In this document: piece by piece, positions 47,420 to 55,790 of the stretch
Layout of the letters: each line of letters starts with the position of its first letter
Position numbering within the stretch: the first letter of the stretch is position 1
NCBI RefSeq assembly: GCF_000423305.1
Contig: NZ_AUHS01000018.1
Coordinates: 62,001-126,000 of the forward strand
From: Legionella moravica DSM 19234
GTDB lineage: Bacteria; Pseudomonadota; Gammaproteobacteria; Legionellales; Legionellaceae
DNA: 64,000 bases
Reading direction: 5' to 3'
Program-made: the position numbers and the translations under genes
The notes under the pieces: model-generated
What the model saw: the letters and a program-made list of their open reading frames with translations, nothing else
Told to the model about the DNA's origin: nothing
The model's database searches: none

Positions 47420-48841
47420 ATGGTTTTTTCTTCTTTAGCATTTCTTTTTTTATTTCTCCCAAGTCTTAACTTAACCTATTTAATTTGTTTAAAACGAATA
47501 AAGTGGCAAAATTTTATTTTAATGGTGTTCAGCCTCTCTTTTTATTATTGGGGTGAAAAAGATCATATTTTCATTATGTTGGGGTGTATTTTTGTCAATT
47601 ATCTCTGCGGTATTTTTATAGAGGAAAGCAAAAACCCACGACAACGTACAATGTATCTCATCACCTCCATTACTGCCTCTTTAGCCCTTTTAATCTATTT
47701 CAAATATTTTAATTTTTTCCTCAACACGATGAGTGATGCATTTAATTTGAACCTCTCGGGCTTTAAACGCATTGCCTTACCTTTAGGGATCAGCTTTTAT
47801 ACCTTCCATGCCTTGAGTTATGTCATTGATGTGTATTGGAAGAAAGTAAACGCTGAACGTAATTTCGTCACCTTCGTCTGTTATGTTTCATTTTTTCCCC
47901 AATTGGTAGCAGGCCCTATTGTTCGCTATATCGATATCAAGCACTCATTCTATTATCGTTATATAACCCGGGCTGGTGTGCGAAACGGTATTTTGCGATT
48001 TTGTTTTGGCCTGGCCAAAAAAGTATTAATTGCCAATGAAGTAGCCAAACTGGCTGACTATGTTTTTTATCTTCCTCCAGGTGATTTGACTTTTGCCACA
48101 GCCTGGCTTGGTGCCATAGCCTATGCACTGCAAATCTATTTTGATTTCTCGGGTTACTCTGATATGGCCATCGGACTTGGTTTAATGTTCGGCTTTAAAT
48201 ACAAAGAAAATTTCAATTTCCCTTACGGTTCATTATCAATACAGGAATTCTGGAGAAAATGGCACATTTCTTTGTCCAGCTGGTTTAGAGACTACATCTA
48301 CATCCCTTTAGGGGGAAGTTACAAATCCGATATACGAACTAAACTCAATTTAATCATCATCTTCACTCTATGCGGTTTATGGCACGGTGCCAATTATACC
48401 TTTGTACTGTGGGGTTTATATCACGGTGTATTCCTGATTCTGGAGCGCACTGGATTTGGCAAGTTTATGGCCAGGCTGCCCCATGTCATTCGCCATGTTT
48501 ATGTTCTCTTTGTTGTGACGATTGGATGGGTATTTTTTAGAGAGGAGCATCTCGATTCAGCATTGAGTTTTATCAAAACCATGCTCATTCCCGGTGATTT
48601 AAATGTATCCGGGCTATCCAACTGTGTGAACATACTGACCGTATGTGCAATGAGTATGGGTACTATCCTGGCACTGGGTGCTAATCGCTCCATAAAGGAT
48701 TACCTGATAACTCATCGAGATAGAACACAGATTATCGCCTACAAACAGTTGAGCAGTATCCTCGGTTTATCGGTATTACTGATCTCAATCCTGTTCTTAA
48801 GTACCAATTCATATAACCCATTTCTTTATTTCAGGTTTTGA
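47420..48841 (+). CDS. MBOAT O-acyltransferase, AlgI/DltB-like
   Basis: The 473-residue polytopic membrane protein starts at an ATG with CGGAG five bases upstream. The catalytic His of MBOAT enzymes is at 322 in LCGLWHGANYTFVLWG, the same number as in Pseudomonas AlgI. Other AlgI-type blocks are LPLGISFYTFHALSYVIDVYW, SFFPQLVAGPIVRY, YFDFSGYSDMAIGLGLMFGF, NFPYGSLSIQEFWRKWHISLSSWFRDYIYIPLGGS. These proteins pass an acetyl group from the cytoplasm to a periplasmic SGNH partner, encoded immediately downstream and overlapping. The 289 bases upstream contain no gene I can support. No alginate biosynthesis genes are near, so the acceptor is probably another surface glycan. Confidence 0.92.
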   Translation: MVFSSLAFLFLFLPSLNLTYLICLKRIKWQNFILMVFSLSFYYWGEKDHIFIMLGCIFVNYLCGIFIEESKNPRQRTMYLITSITASLALLIYFKYFNFFLNTMSDAFNLNLSGFKRIALPLGISFYTFHALSYVIDVYWKKVNAERNFVTFVCYVSFFPQLVAGPIVRYIDIKHSFYYRYITRAGVRNGILRFCFGLAKKVLIANEVAKLADYVFYLPPGDLTFATAWLGAIAYALQIYFDFSGYSDMAIGLGLMFGFKYKENFNFPYGSLSIQEFWRKWHISLSSWFRDYIYIPLGGSYKSDIRTKLNLIIIFTLCGLWHGANYTFVLWGLYHGVFLILERTGFGKFMARLPHVIRHVYVLFVVTIGWVFFREEHLDSALSFIKTMLIPGDLNVSGLSNCVNILTVCAMSMGTILALGANRSIKDYLITHRDRTQIIAYKQLSSILGLSVLLISILFLSTNSYNPFLYFRF

Positions 48842-48843
48842 TC

Positions 48844-50391
48844 ATGAACGTGTTGAGCAGATATTCCGACCGATTTTTAATTATTGCTTTTATTCTCATT
48901 ATATCCATACCCGGTATTGGGCTATTTTTTGAAAAACAGGCTGATGAAATCAGGGTGTTGTTTAATCGTGATCCCTACCCCCTCCCCCCTTTTAATATAA
49001 CTAAACTGGGACGAACTGATTTTAAAGGAATTGAAAACTGGTTTATCGACCGCGCTTTACTCATTACGACCCTAAGCAAGATTACAAGTAATATTGTGTA
49101 TAAACTGGGTACCAGTATCAAGCCTGGCCAGGCTTTATTGGGTAAAGACGATTGGCTGTTTTTAGGCAATGATTTTTCTGCAACCATCGATCAATACACC
49201 GGAAAAAATCAGCCAACTGAAGAAGAAATTTATACCCAATTGTCCATTTTAAAGCACATGAGCAAAATAGCCAGTCAATACTCAGTGCCTTTTCTGGTCG
49301 CACTTGCTCCCGACAAGCACGAGATTTACCCAGAATATTTACCTGATAACATCCAAAAAGGAAGGAACAAAAATCGACTTGAGCTTTTAGAAGAAGGGAT
49401 GAAGGCCAATGGAATCGATTTTGTCAGTTTAAAACAAAAGGAATTAGCAGCAAAAAATACCCTTGGCAAACAATACGGTGATTTATACCTAAAAGGAGAC
49501 AGTCATTGGAATTATCTGGGCGCTTATGTTGCCTATCAAGCCATATCAGAACAAATGCAGCAAATGGGAATTAAGATTAATCCCATTAGTTTTAAATTTA
49601 TTCCTCAACAAACGACCTCCTCCGATCTGACCAATTTTCTCCAACTGACTCATATTAAATCCAATAATCCCCTTCCTGATACCTCTTCGCTTAAAATCGA
49701 TTTAACAGGAAAAGAATTTAACGGGTCTGAAGTCAAAATAGAGCCGCTGGCAGGCAGCCCCAATATCCTGAATGCTCCTTATCAGATAATTAATAAAGCA
49801 CTCGACACGAAACAGACCTGCCTGTTAATCGGAGACAGTTTTTCTGAAGCACTGGGATTTTATTTTCATAACGATTTTTATAATACAATAAGAATTCATC
49901 CAGGAAACAAAATATGGAGTTTAGCAACTCTTATCGAAATGTATCATCCAGATGTTATTGTCTATGAAAAAGTACAGCGCGATTTAATCTTCCCAATGCC
50001 GAATTTTCAATTATATTCCGAGCCAGTTCAACTCAGTGTACCTGAAAATACAGCAGACGCTCAGGGTGAACTGGAACAATTCAATATATCATCAGACCGA
50101 ATTACTACCTATGGTTGGGCGTATTTACCCAATCAGGATGCAGGTCTTAATGAAGTATATTTAAAATTCACCGATGGGAAACAGAGCTATTTTTTTAGTA
50201 TGACCAAACTCCAGAGACAGAGTGTTAATCTTGCATTTAAACATGATGGCATGCATCTCAATATGGCGGGCTTTTCTGGAACAATTCTACGTAAAGACTT
50301 ACCCAATGGTACCTATCAAGTATCCCTGGTCGTTGTAAACGATGCCCTTATTGGTGAAAAGAAATACTCACAAAACTATACGTTAAGCTAG
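48844..50391 (+). CDS. AlgX/AlgJ-like periplasmic SGNH O-acetyltransferase
   Basis: A TTG at 48838 is in frame, but the ATG at 48844, three bases after the MBOAT stop and with AGG nine bases upstream, is the likely start. An N-terminal hydrophobic helix (FLIIAFILIISIPGIGLFF) anchors or exports the protein. The SGNH catalytic set is Asp219 and His221 in KGDSHWNYLGAYVAY and Ser332 in LIGDSFSEALGFYF. PGQALLGKDDWLFLGND is the usual AlgX/AlgJ entry motif. The last 115 residues form a separate beta-sandwich (ITTYGWAYLPNQDAG ... LPNGTYQVSLVVVND), comparable in position to the carbohydrate-binding module of AlgX. It should receive acetyl from the MBOAT partner and transfer it to a glycan in the periplasm. 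The acceptor is unknown. Confidence 0.85.
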   Translation: MNVLSRYSDRFLIIAFILIISIPGIGLFFEKQADEIRVLFNRDPYPLPPFNITKLGRTDFKGIENWFIDRALLITTLSKITSNIVYKLGTSIKPGQALLGKDDWLFLGNDFSATIDQYTGKNQPTEEEIYTQLSILKHMSKIASQYSVPFLVALAPDKHEIYPEYLPDNIQKGRNKNRLELLEEGMKANGIDFVSLKQKELAAKNTLGKQYGDLYLKGDSHWNYLGAYVAYQAISEQMQQMGIKINPISFKFIPQQTTSSDLTNFLQLTHIKSNNPLPDTSSLKIDLTGKEFNGSEVKIEPLAGSPNILNAPYQIINKALDTKQTCLLIGDSFSEALGFYFHNDFYNTIRIHPGNKIWSLATLIEMYHPDVIVYEKVQRDLIFPMPNFQLYSEPVQLSVPENTADAQGELEQFNISSDRITTYGWAYLPNQDAGLNEVYLKFTDGKQSYFFSMTKLQRQSVNLAFKHDGMHLNMAGFSGTILRKDLPNGTYQVSLVVVNDALIGEKKYSQNYTLS

Positions 50392-50427
50392 GGGCTGTTG
50401 ACATTTCATTATGTTCAAGCCTACTTT

Positions 50428-50520
50428 CCGCGACTTGTTCGCGGAATCGATAGATCATGCGCAAAACAAGAATATATTGCGCCTATAAAGAGTGAATTGG
50501 ATCCCGCGAACAAGTCGCGG
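50428..50520. repeat. Paired inverted REP-like hairpins (BIME-like)
   Basis: CCGCGACTTGTTCGCGG (50428-50444) and its exact reverse complement (50504-50520) lie 59 bases apart. Each arm is itself a small hairpin (CCGCGA/TCGCGG). Similarity extends outward: TTCAAG then TAC before the left arm, and GACGTAGAAACTTGAA after the right. It fills the space between the AlgX-like gene and dbpA. It may also stop transcription. Confidence 0.75.
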
Positions 50521-50648
50521 GACGTAGAAACTTGAATTGTCTACAGACTAGCTAAGTAGATGTTCAGGTTTATAAATCACTACAACTGATTTAAATTTGA
50601 ACTGATTCGTGCTAATCTACCCACTAATTTTAAAGCTTAAGCGATGCA

Positions 50649-52070
50649 ATGAAATCAACTCAATCCATAAATCACAATAATGAATTACCACAATCATTCT
50701 CTCAATTACCTATAAGGCAGGAATTACTCAAAAGTATAGCGACCCTGAATTATGAAATCATGACCCCTATTCAGAGCCACACTCTGCCTATGATGCTCAA
50801 CAATATAGACGTCATTGCACAGGCAAAGACTGGAAGTGGAAAAACGGCCGCCTTTGGTTTGGCGCTACTCAATAATTTAAAAGTAGAATTTTTTGGCGCG
50901 CAAGCCCTCATTCTTTGCCCTACCCGTGAACTTGCAGAACAAGTCAGCCAGGCTTTAAGAAAAATTGCCTGTATGATGCCCAATGTAAAGATTATTAATC
51001 TATCAGGTGGTATCCCCATGAAACCTCAACTGGATTCTTTACGCCATGGGGCTCATATTATTGTTGGCACACCCGGGCGAATTCTAAAACATTTAAATAA
51101 AGAATCACTGAATCTATCAAAAATAAAAACGCTGGTTTTAGACGAAGCAGACAGAATGCTTGATATGGGATTTCTGGATGACATTAAAACCATCATTTCA
51201 TCCTGCCCAGGCTCTCGACAAACTCTGCTGTTCTCAGCAACATACCCTGAAGAAATCAAATTAATATCAAAAAAATTCATGCGAAATCCTCATGAAGTAC
51301 TGATTGAAACACCTCACGCTGAATTTGATATCGAGCAACGATTTTATGAAGTAAGTAAACCGGCGAATAAATTCCCCTTACTAAAATCCCTGCTATTGCA
51401 TTACAAACCCGGATCGGCCTTGATTTTCTGCAACACCAAACAACAAACTGCAGATGTAACCGAGCAACTGATTGAAGAAGGCTTTAGCGCTGTAGCCTTA
51501 AATGGTGATATGGAGCAAGTCGATCGCGATCTGGCGGTTCTGCGCTTTGCGAACCAAAGCTGCTCCATTTTGGTTGCAACAGATGTCGCTGCCCGCGGGC
51601 TTGATATAAAAGAACTTCCAGCTGTAATTAATTATGATCTTGCTTTTGAACACGATGTCCACATCCATCGTATTGGGAGAACTGGAAGAGCAGGAAATAA
51701 GGGATTGGCTTTAAGTATTACCACCCCAGCAGATGCACCACGTATTTGTGCTATTGAAGATCAACTGCACCGTCCATTAACCTGGGGAAATACCAATGAA
51801 TTGTCCAACAGCAATGATCGCATCATTTCACCAGAGATGATCACTTTATGCATCGCATCTGGAAAAAAAGATAAAATTCGAGCGGGGGATATTTTAGGTG
51901 CACTCACAAAAGATGCTGGACTGGATGGTAGTAAAATAGGAAAAATTGATATTTCATTATTCAACTCCTACGTTGCTATTCACCACAGTCAGGCAGAAAA
52001 GGCACTTACCGCTTTGAAAAATGGTACTCTGATCAAAGGGCGAAAAATTGCAGCTAGAGCCATTAAATAA
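50649..52070 (+). CDS. dbpA: DEAD-box ATP-dependent RNA helicase DbpA-like
   Basis: The 473-residue protein has the full set of DEAD-box motifs: the Q motif (MTPIQSHTLP), AKTGSGKTAAF (I), PTRELAEQ (Ia), TPGRIL (Ib), DEADRMLDMGF (II), FSATYP (III), LIFCNTKQQT (IV), ATDVAARGLDI (V) and HRIGRTGRAG (VI). The C-terminal 75 residues (RIISPEMITLCIASGKKDKIRAGDILGALTKDAGLDGSKIGKIDI) form the DbpA RNA-binding domain, which in E. coli targets hairpin 92 of 23S rRNA during large-subunit assembly. That tail is what separates DbpA from other DEAD proteins. It is cytoplasmic and monocistronic. The upstream ribosome-binding site is weak. Confidence 0.93.
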   Translation: MKSTQSINHNNELPQSFSQLPIRQELLKSIATLNYEIMTPIQSHTLPMMLNNIDVIAQAKTGSGKTAAFGLALLNNLKVEFFGAQALILCPTRELAEQVSQALRKIACMMPNVKIINLSGGIPMKPQLDSLRHGAHIIVGTPGRILKHLNKESLNLSKIKTLVLDEADRMLDMGFLDDIKTIISSCPGSRQTLLFSATYPEEIKLISKKFMRNPHEVLIETPHAEFDIEQRFYEVSKPANKFPLLKSLLLHYKPGSALIFCNTKQQTADVTEQLIEEGFSAVALNGDMEQVDRDLAVLRFANQSCSILVATDVAARGLDIKELPAVINYDLAFEHDVHIHRIGRTGRAGNKGLALSITTPADAPRICAIEDQLHRPLTWGNTNELSNSNDRIISPEMITLCIASGKKDKIRAGDILGALTKDAGLDGSKIGKIDISLFNSYVAIHHSQAEKALTALKNGTLIKGRKIAARAIK

Positions 52071-52090
52071 AACAGAACAGATTCTGAATG

Positions 52091-52768
52091 TTATTCGGGC
52101 CATTCCTTATCCCCAAATAATGGCCCAAAGACAGCAGGTTGATTCAGACTAAGACTCCAGAAAAGATTGCCCATATCATAATGCCACCACTCATATTGAT
52201 AAGAGGTGAATCCCGCATGCTCCATTGCGCTCCTCAGGAGCTTTCGATTATCCCTGATTCGTTTATCTTCAGGGGTTAACGTTCTGAGTGCGTCAAAGTA
52301 ATCCCTGTGGGCCCGATCAGAACACTCATCGAATGGGGTTCCCATGTCGAGAGGGAGGTCGGTTTGTCTATCAAATAAAGTCAGATCTATTGCTCCTCCG
52401 CTTAAATGGGGCGCACAATAATCATCATTTGGTGCAGAGGGAAGGGCGACAAATTTAAGAGTTTCAGTAAAATTGTCTTCATCGCTCAGATGCGGCATTT
52501 TTTTCTTGATTTCTCCACGCATCCATTCAAAGAGAGAGGCTTGAGTAGCCCTTGTCCTATAAACATCCCACACCAGAATGCCATATCCAGCAGGCAAATG
52601 GTCAAGAACTTTAAAGATGCTGCGCAGTACTATAGATCGGCCATATATTCGAGGTTGAGGACTAAACCCCAAATTAAAATAGACCGGCTCGACCTTCAGG
52701 CGAGGATGAAGCTGATTGTGAAATTCAACCGCTTCAAAATCATGTGCATCAAATTTTGTCGTATTCAT
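52091..52768 (-). CDS. ddpX: D-Ala-D-Ala dipeptidase, VanX/DdpX family (peptidase M15D)
   Basis: The 225-residue zinc peptidase has metal ligands His121 and Asp128 in APHLSGGAIDLTL, spaced as in VanX (116/123), and the catalytic Glu193 and third ligand His196 in YEWWHYDMGN. VWDVYRTRATQ and LPLDMGTPFDECSD are further family segments. It hydrolyses free D-Ala-D-Ala. With no vanH/vanA homologues beside it, this is more likely a peptidoglycan-fragment recycling enzyme, as DdpX in E. coli, than vancomycin resistance. No signal peptide is seen, so it should act in the cytoplasm. It is convergent with dbpA with only 20 bases between the stop codons. Confidence 0.9.
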   Translation of the reverse strand: MNTTKFDAHDFEAVEFHNQLHPRLKVEPVYFNLGFSPQPRIYGRSIVLRSIFKVLDHLPAGYGILVWDVYRTRATQASLFEWMRGEIKKKMPHLSDEDNFTETLKFVALPSAPNDDYCAPHLSGGAIDLTLFDRQTDLPLDMGTPFDECSDRAHRDYFDALRTLTPEDKRIRDNRKLLRSAMEHAGFTSYQYEWWHYDMGNLFWSLSLNQPAVFGPLFGDKEWPE

Positions 52769-52822
52769 ATCGTTATTTTAGCTTAATTAATAGAATAAAT
52801 AGACTCTGTTGACAAATCAGGT

Positions 52823-52857
52823 TTCGACTTCCCGAGGCCAGGTTGCGGGAAGTCGAA
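52823..52857. repeat. Perfect inverted repeat (palindromic element)
   Basis: TTCGACTTCCCG (52823-52834) and CGGGAAGTCGAA (52846-52857) form a perfect 12-base stem with an 11-base loop. It lies between ddpX and the upstream minus-strand TPR gene. It looks like a single REP-type hairpin, distinct in sequence from the ones at 890, 50428 and 55371. It could also act as a terminator for the TPR gene. Confidence 0.6.
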
Positions 52858-52965
52858 CTGAAAAGAATGAAATATCAACAGGCCTCAGAGTTAGCATATC
52901 TGATTTTTTCCATATCACCATAAATAAAATCATTAAAAAATACATTCAAGCAGCAAGATATAGGG

Positions 52966-54279
52966 TCAAAAACCCCCAATCGTGTTACATGGCATTAACC
53001 AGTAATCTCCCAAAGGCGTGTTTTGATAATGAAAAAGATGATGAGAAAAATAATGCTGAGCTTTGTGTATTTGTTTTGTATGCAACAAAGTCTGCAAATA
53101 AGTCTGAGCAAACAACTCTACCTGAGCATCACTGCCTCCTACCTGCATGTATTGGTCCATGACTGGAGTCAAAAGGGAGTAAGCTCTACCGTAATCTTCT
53201 TCAGCAAACGCATAAATACCCTGACTTAGTGGCAAAATGACCTTGGCCCACAATGAATCAGTGGTTGAATCCGCGTAGTGCTTCATTTTATTCAACGATT
53301 CGATTGCTTTCTTTTTTTGCCCTGTTCTGACAAGACAATAAATAAAATGAGCATTATTAAACCCAATATAATGTTCTGAAGGATGGGTACCCAAGTGCTC
53401 TGCAATCTTGCCTAATTGCTGAATTTGAGGCATCCCCGCCATGTCCATACGCCATAATAAAGATATTGCGTCTATTTGTTCAAGAACGGTATCAGGCATA
53501 GCACCGGAAATACCGGGGTACAGTTGGAGCACCTCGTTCTCATTGCGATTAGCCAGATAAAATAAAGCCAAATGCCAGGTATTATGCCCCTTGAGTAAAG
53601 GATGAATCGTCTGCCAACTACTTTGCAAGCCATGTAAGCGTTGAATTCCTCCATCCAAATCATGAGTTAATAATGCAACATGCGCCAAAGTATGGTGCGC
53701 CCAAGGAGTAACTAATTCCATATGGATTGCGGCTTCAGCCATTTCCCTGGCTTGCGCATAATGACCACACAGCTCCAAGGCAAATGAATGAATCGCAAGG
53801 AAATGAGATTCATCCTGATTCTCTGCAGCACACTTGGTGCAAACACGCAAAAAATGTTCGGCTTGATATGCCTGACCAGTACAATAGAAAAGCCACTCCA
53901 ACAATTTCATGGCCAAGGTATCACGAGGATAAAGTTGTATTAACTGCTCTAACAGATTGATCGCTTCATGGTATTTTAAATTGGACCAATTAAGTAGTGC
54001 ATTGTATAATAAACGCTCTCGGCTATTCGCGCCGGATAAATACTGTTCAGCTGCCAGAAGATGCATTTTCGCAACTCCATTTGCCCCATCCTCTTGAGCA
54101 TATAAATAATAAACTGCAGCATAGAGTTGAATCAGGACAGTATCAGGATATAGTTCTGCAGCATTAATGATTAATCCTGCATTAGGGCCTGATCCTACTA
54201 TTTGTTGATGAAAGGAGTTAATACATTCCATCACTTCATTTGAATGGGTCGTGACGGCTAACCCTCTGTGCGAATACAT
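52966..54279 (-). CDS. TTC38-like tetratricopeptide repeat protein
   Basis: The 437-residue soluble protein is built of TPR-like helix pairs (YHEAINLLEQLIQLYPRDTLAMKLLEWLFYCTG, CGHYAQAREMAEAAIHMEL and others). The central block TPWAHHTLAHVALLTHDLDGGIQRL, then HNTWHLALFYLANRNENEVLQLYPG, is the signature of the TTC38 family. That family occurs in animals and scattered bacteria; its members are TPR scaffolds without a known catalytic function. There is no signal peptide or membrane segment. The product ends with a short tail (LMPCNTIGGF). It is probably monocistronic. Confidence 0.8.
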   Translation of the reverse strand: MYSHRGLAVTTHSNEVMECINSFHQQIVGSGPNAGLIINAAELYPDTVLIQLYAAVYYLYAQEDGANGVAKMHLLAAEQYLSGANSRERLLYNALLNWSNLKYHEAINLLEQLIQLYPRDTLAMKLLEWLFYCTGQAYQAEHFLRVCTKCAAENQDESHFLAIHSFALELCGHYAQAREMAEAAIHMELVTPWAHHTLAHVALLTHDLDGGIQRLHGLQSSWQTIHPLLKGHNTWHLALFYLANRNENEVLQLYPGISGAMPDTVLEQIDAISLLWRMDMAGMPQIQQLGKIAEHLGTHPSEHYIGFNNAHFIYCLVRTGQKKKAIESLNKMKHYADSTTDSLWAKVILPLSQGIYAFAEEDYGRAYSLLTPVMDQYMQVGGSDAQVELFAQTYLQTLLHTKQIHKAQHYFSHHLFHYQNTPLGDYWLMPCNTIGGF

Positions 54280-54388
54280 AACTGACCAGAATAATGGTTC
54301 ACCACTGAATTAATGATAGCACAGATAGTCAGAGGATGAGGGATAAGAGAAGGAAGTAACCTTGAACGCTGATAACAAACAAAACAGG

Positions 54389-54754
54389 TTAATTTAATTC
54401 CACAACCATAACTTTTATGGGATGTTTACTCATATTTTCATCATTATGCAATTCACCTGGAACGTCTTTAGTCAGGAAATAGGCACTATCTTTTTTCAGC
54501 TTTAAATAATGCACTGCGCCATTATTATTCGTAATTTTTAATACACCATCAGTCAATGCAACCAAAACGCGATCATGATCGTGTCTGTGCATGGGAAGCA
54601 CTTTAGCAGACGAAGGATATATAGTGGTTTGCCATACCTTAACTTGACTATTGGTGAATTGATCTATACGTTTTGTTGCTTGTTCTTCAGCATACAAAGA
54701 GCTCAATGGGCTTATCAATAACCCGATTAAAACAGTCCTAAAATATCTGTTCAT
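54389..54754 (-). CDS. Exported small cupin-domain protein
   Basis: The frame opens at 54826, but the ATG at 54754, with GGA nine bases upstream, gives a proper signal peptide (MNRYFRTVLIGLLISPLSSLYA). The mature part of about 98 residues is a single cupin barrel: MHRHDHDRVLVALTDGVLKI carries the His cluster of the first cupin motif, and LKKDSAYFL then VPGELHNDENMSKHPI the second half with another His. This could bind a metal ion in the periplasm. Single-domain exported cupins are of unknown function in most cases. Its neighbours do not suggest a pathway. Confidence 0.7.
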   Translation of the reverse strand: MNRYFRTVLIGLLISPLSSLYAEEQATKRIDQFTNSQVKVWQTTIYPSSAKVLPMHRHDHDRVLVALTDGVLKITNNNGAVHYLKLKKDSAYFLTKDVPGELHNDENMSKHPIKVMVVELN

Positions 54755-54918
54755 GATACTCATTCCATAAATAACAATACGGTCATTATAGTACCAGATA
54801 AATTTGGATTGTATCTTTATTGGCACTGAATAAAATAAAAAAGAAACATGAAGTTATTCAATAATACCTCGTTAAAAGTACTATAATTAAAGTAAGGAAG
54901 ATGATTAGGAGATTTATC

Positions 54919-55308
54919 ATGACTACCCTGTTTTTGGCAACGGTGATTGGGTGGTATCTTGTCATTGTTAGCCTTTATTCTTTATTTCAATACGAACAGC
55001 TAAAATCAGTTGCAGCTGAAATTATGGGACAACGCGGATTGTTTTTTGTTTTAGCAATTATGACATTAATTTTAGGATTGCTTCTGGTGACAAGCCACAA
55101 CATATGGGTCATGAGTTGGCCTGTAGTGATTACTATTTTTAGCTGGCTGGTCTTAATCAGTGGATTAATTCGTATGTTCTGCCCTGATACGGCCAATAAA
55201 ATGAGGCAATCTTTCCTGAATAATCCAGTAAAAATGAAAATTGCCGCAGTTGTATCCCTATTGGTAGGCCTGTTCTTATTGTTCCATGTTTATTACCCTT
55301 TAATTTAA
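54919..55308 (+). CDS. Small inner-membrane protein with four helices
   Basis: An in-frame ATG at 54901 exists, but AGGAG lies seven bases before the ATG at 54919, so the product is about 129 residues. Four hydrophobic helices are clear: TLFLATVIGWYLVIVSLYSLF, LFFVLAIMTLILGLLLVTSH, WPVVITIFSWLVLISGLI and IAAVVSLLVGLFLLFHVYY. The loops are short. I do not recognise a named family; similar small four-helix proteins are common in gamma-proteobacteria and uncharacterised. A hairpin follows the stop at 14 bases. Confidence 0.65.
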   Translation: MTTLFLATVIGWYLVIVSLYSLFQYEQLKSVAAEIMGQRGLFFVLAIMTLILGLLLVTSHNIWVMSWPVVITIFSWLVLISGLIRMFCPDTANKMRQSFLNNPVKMKIAAVVSLLVGLFLLFHVYYPLI

Positions 55309-55321
55309 TAACATCCACCTG

Positions 55322-55348
55322 AAGCCGTGATCCTTAAAATCACGGCTT
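55322..55348 (+). terminator. Hairpin terminator after the four-helix membrane protein
   Basis: AAGCCGTGAT (55322-55331) and ATCACGGCTT (55339-55348) form a perfect ten-base stem with a seven-base loop, followed by GATTCTATTT. This is a good stem with a modest T-run, 14 bases past the stop codon. Confidence 0.55.
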
Positions 55349-55370
55349 GATTCTATTTACAATCTGACGC

Positions 55371-55638
55371 CTCTGTACATGAGAAAAAACTGTCTTGCCC
55401 GCACAGGCGGGCAACCATTCATCAAGATAAATCGATGTCAAAGAGCCAGTAAGGACTATTTTCTCCACGTTTAAACTCTCTTTCAACCCTCTGATACACT
55501 CCATATCACCTATTTTTGGCGTTCGAGATGATATGATTTTTATTCTATAGCAACGAGTTATCTCAACATACTGCGGTGCCAAATGCCAAATAGTTGCCCG
55601 CCTGTGCGGGCAAGACAGCTTTTGGGTCATGTACAGAG
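55371..55638. repeat. Inverted-repeat element, about 268 bases, with long similar ends
   Basis: The left end (55371-55415) and right end (55593-55638, reverse) share CTCTGTACATGA, then A-rich bases, then CTGTCTTGCCCGCACAGGCGGGCAAC. The inner part of each end is itself a hairpin (TTGCCCGC/GCGGGCAA). The 177 bases between have no gene that I trust. This occupies most of the 482-base gap 55309-55790; the rest of the gap (to 55790) shows nothing else. It resembles a BIME or MITE. Confidence 0.7.
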
Positions 55639-55790
55639 ATCTGACGCATCAAAATGCATGAATTAAATCAGAGATAATGTATTATAACGTGGCAAATCAA
55701 GAGGGCTTTCAGATTATCGGGATCGGTGATATTAAATAACCCAATAATGCATGCCCCCACACATAACTCATATGGAGTCAGGAAGTCAGG

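Noticed and set aside
52809-53162. Plus-strand frame of 117 codons opposite the TPR gene end
   Set aside because: It overlaps the inverted repeat and the well-supported TPR gene on the other strand, and its composition is not protein-like.
55340-55630. 96-codon minus-strand frame inside the inverted-repeat element
   Set aside because: It is composed largely of the repeat ends (for example LPACAGKT) and lacks a ribosome-binding site.
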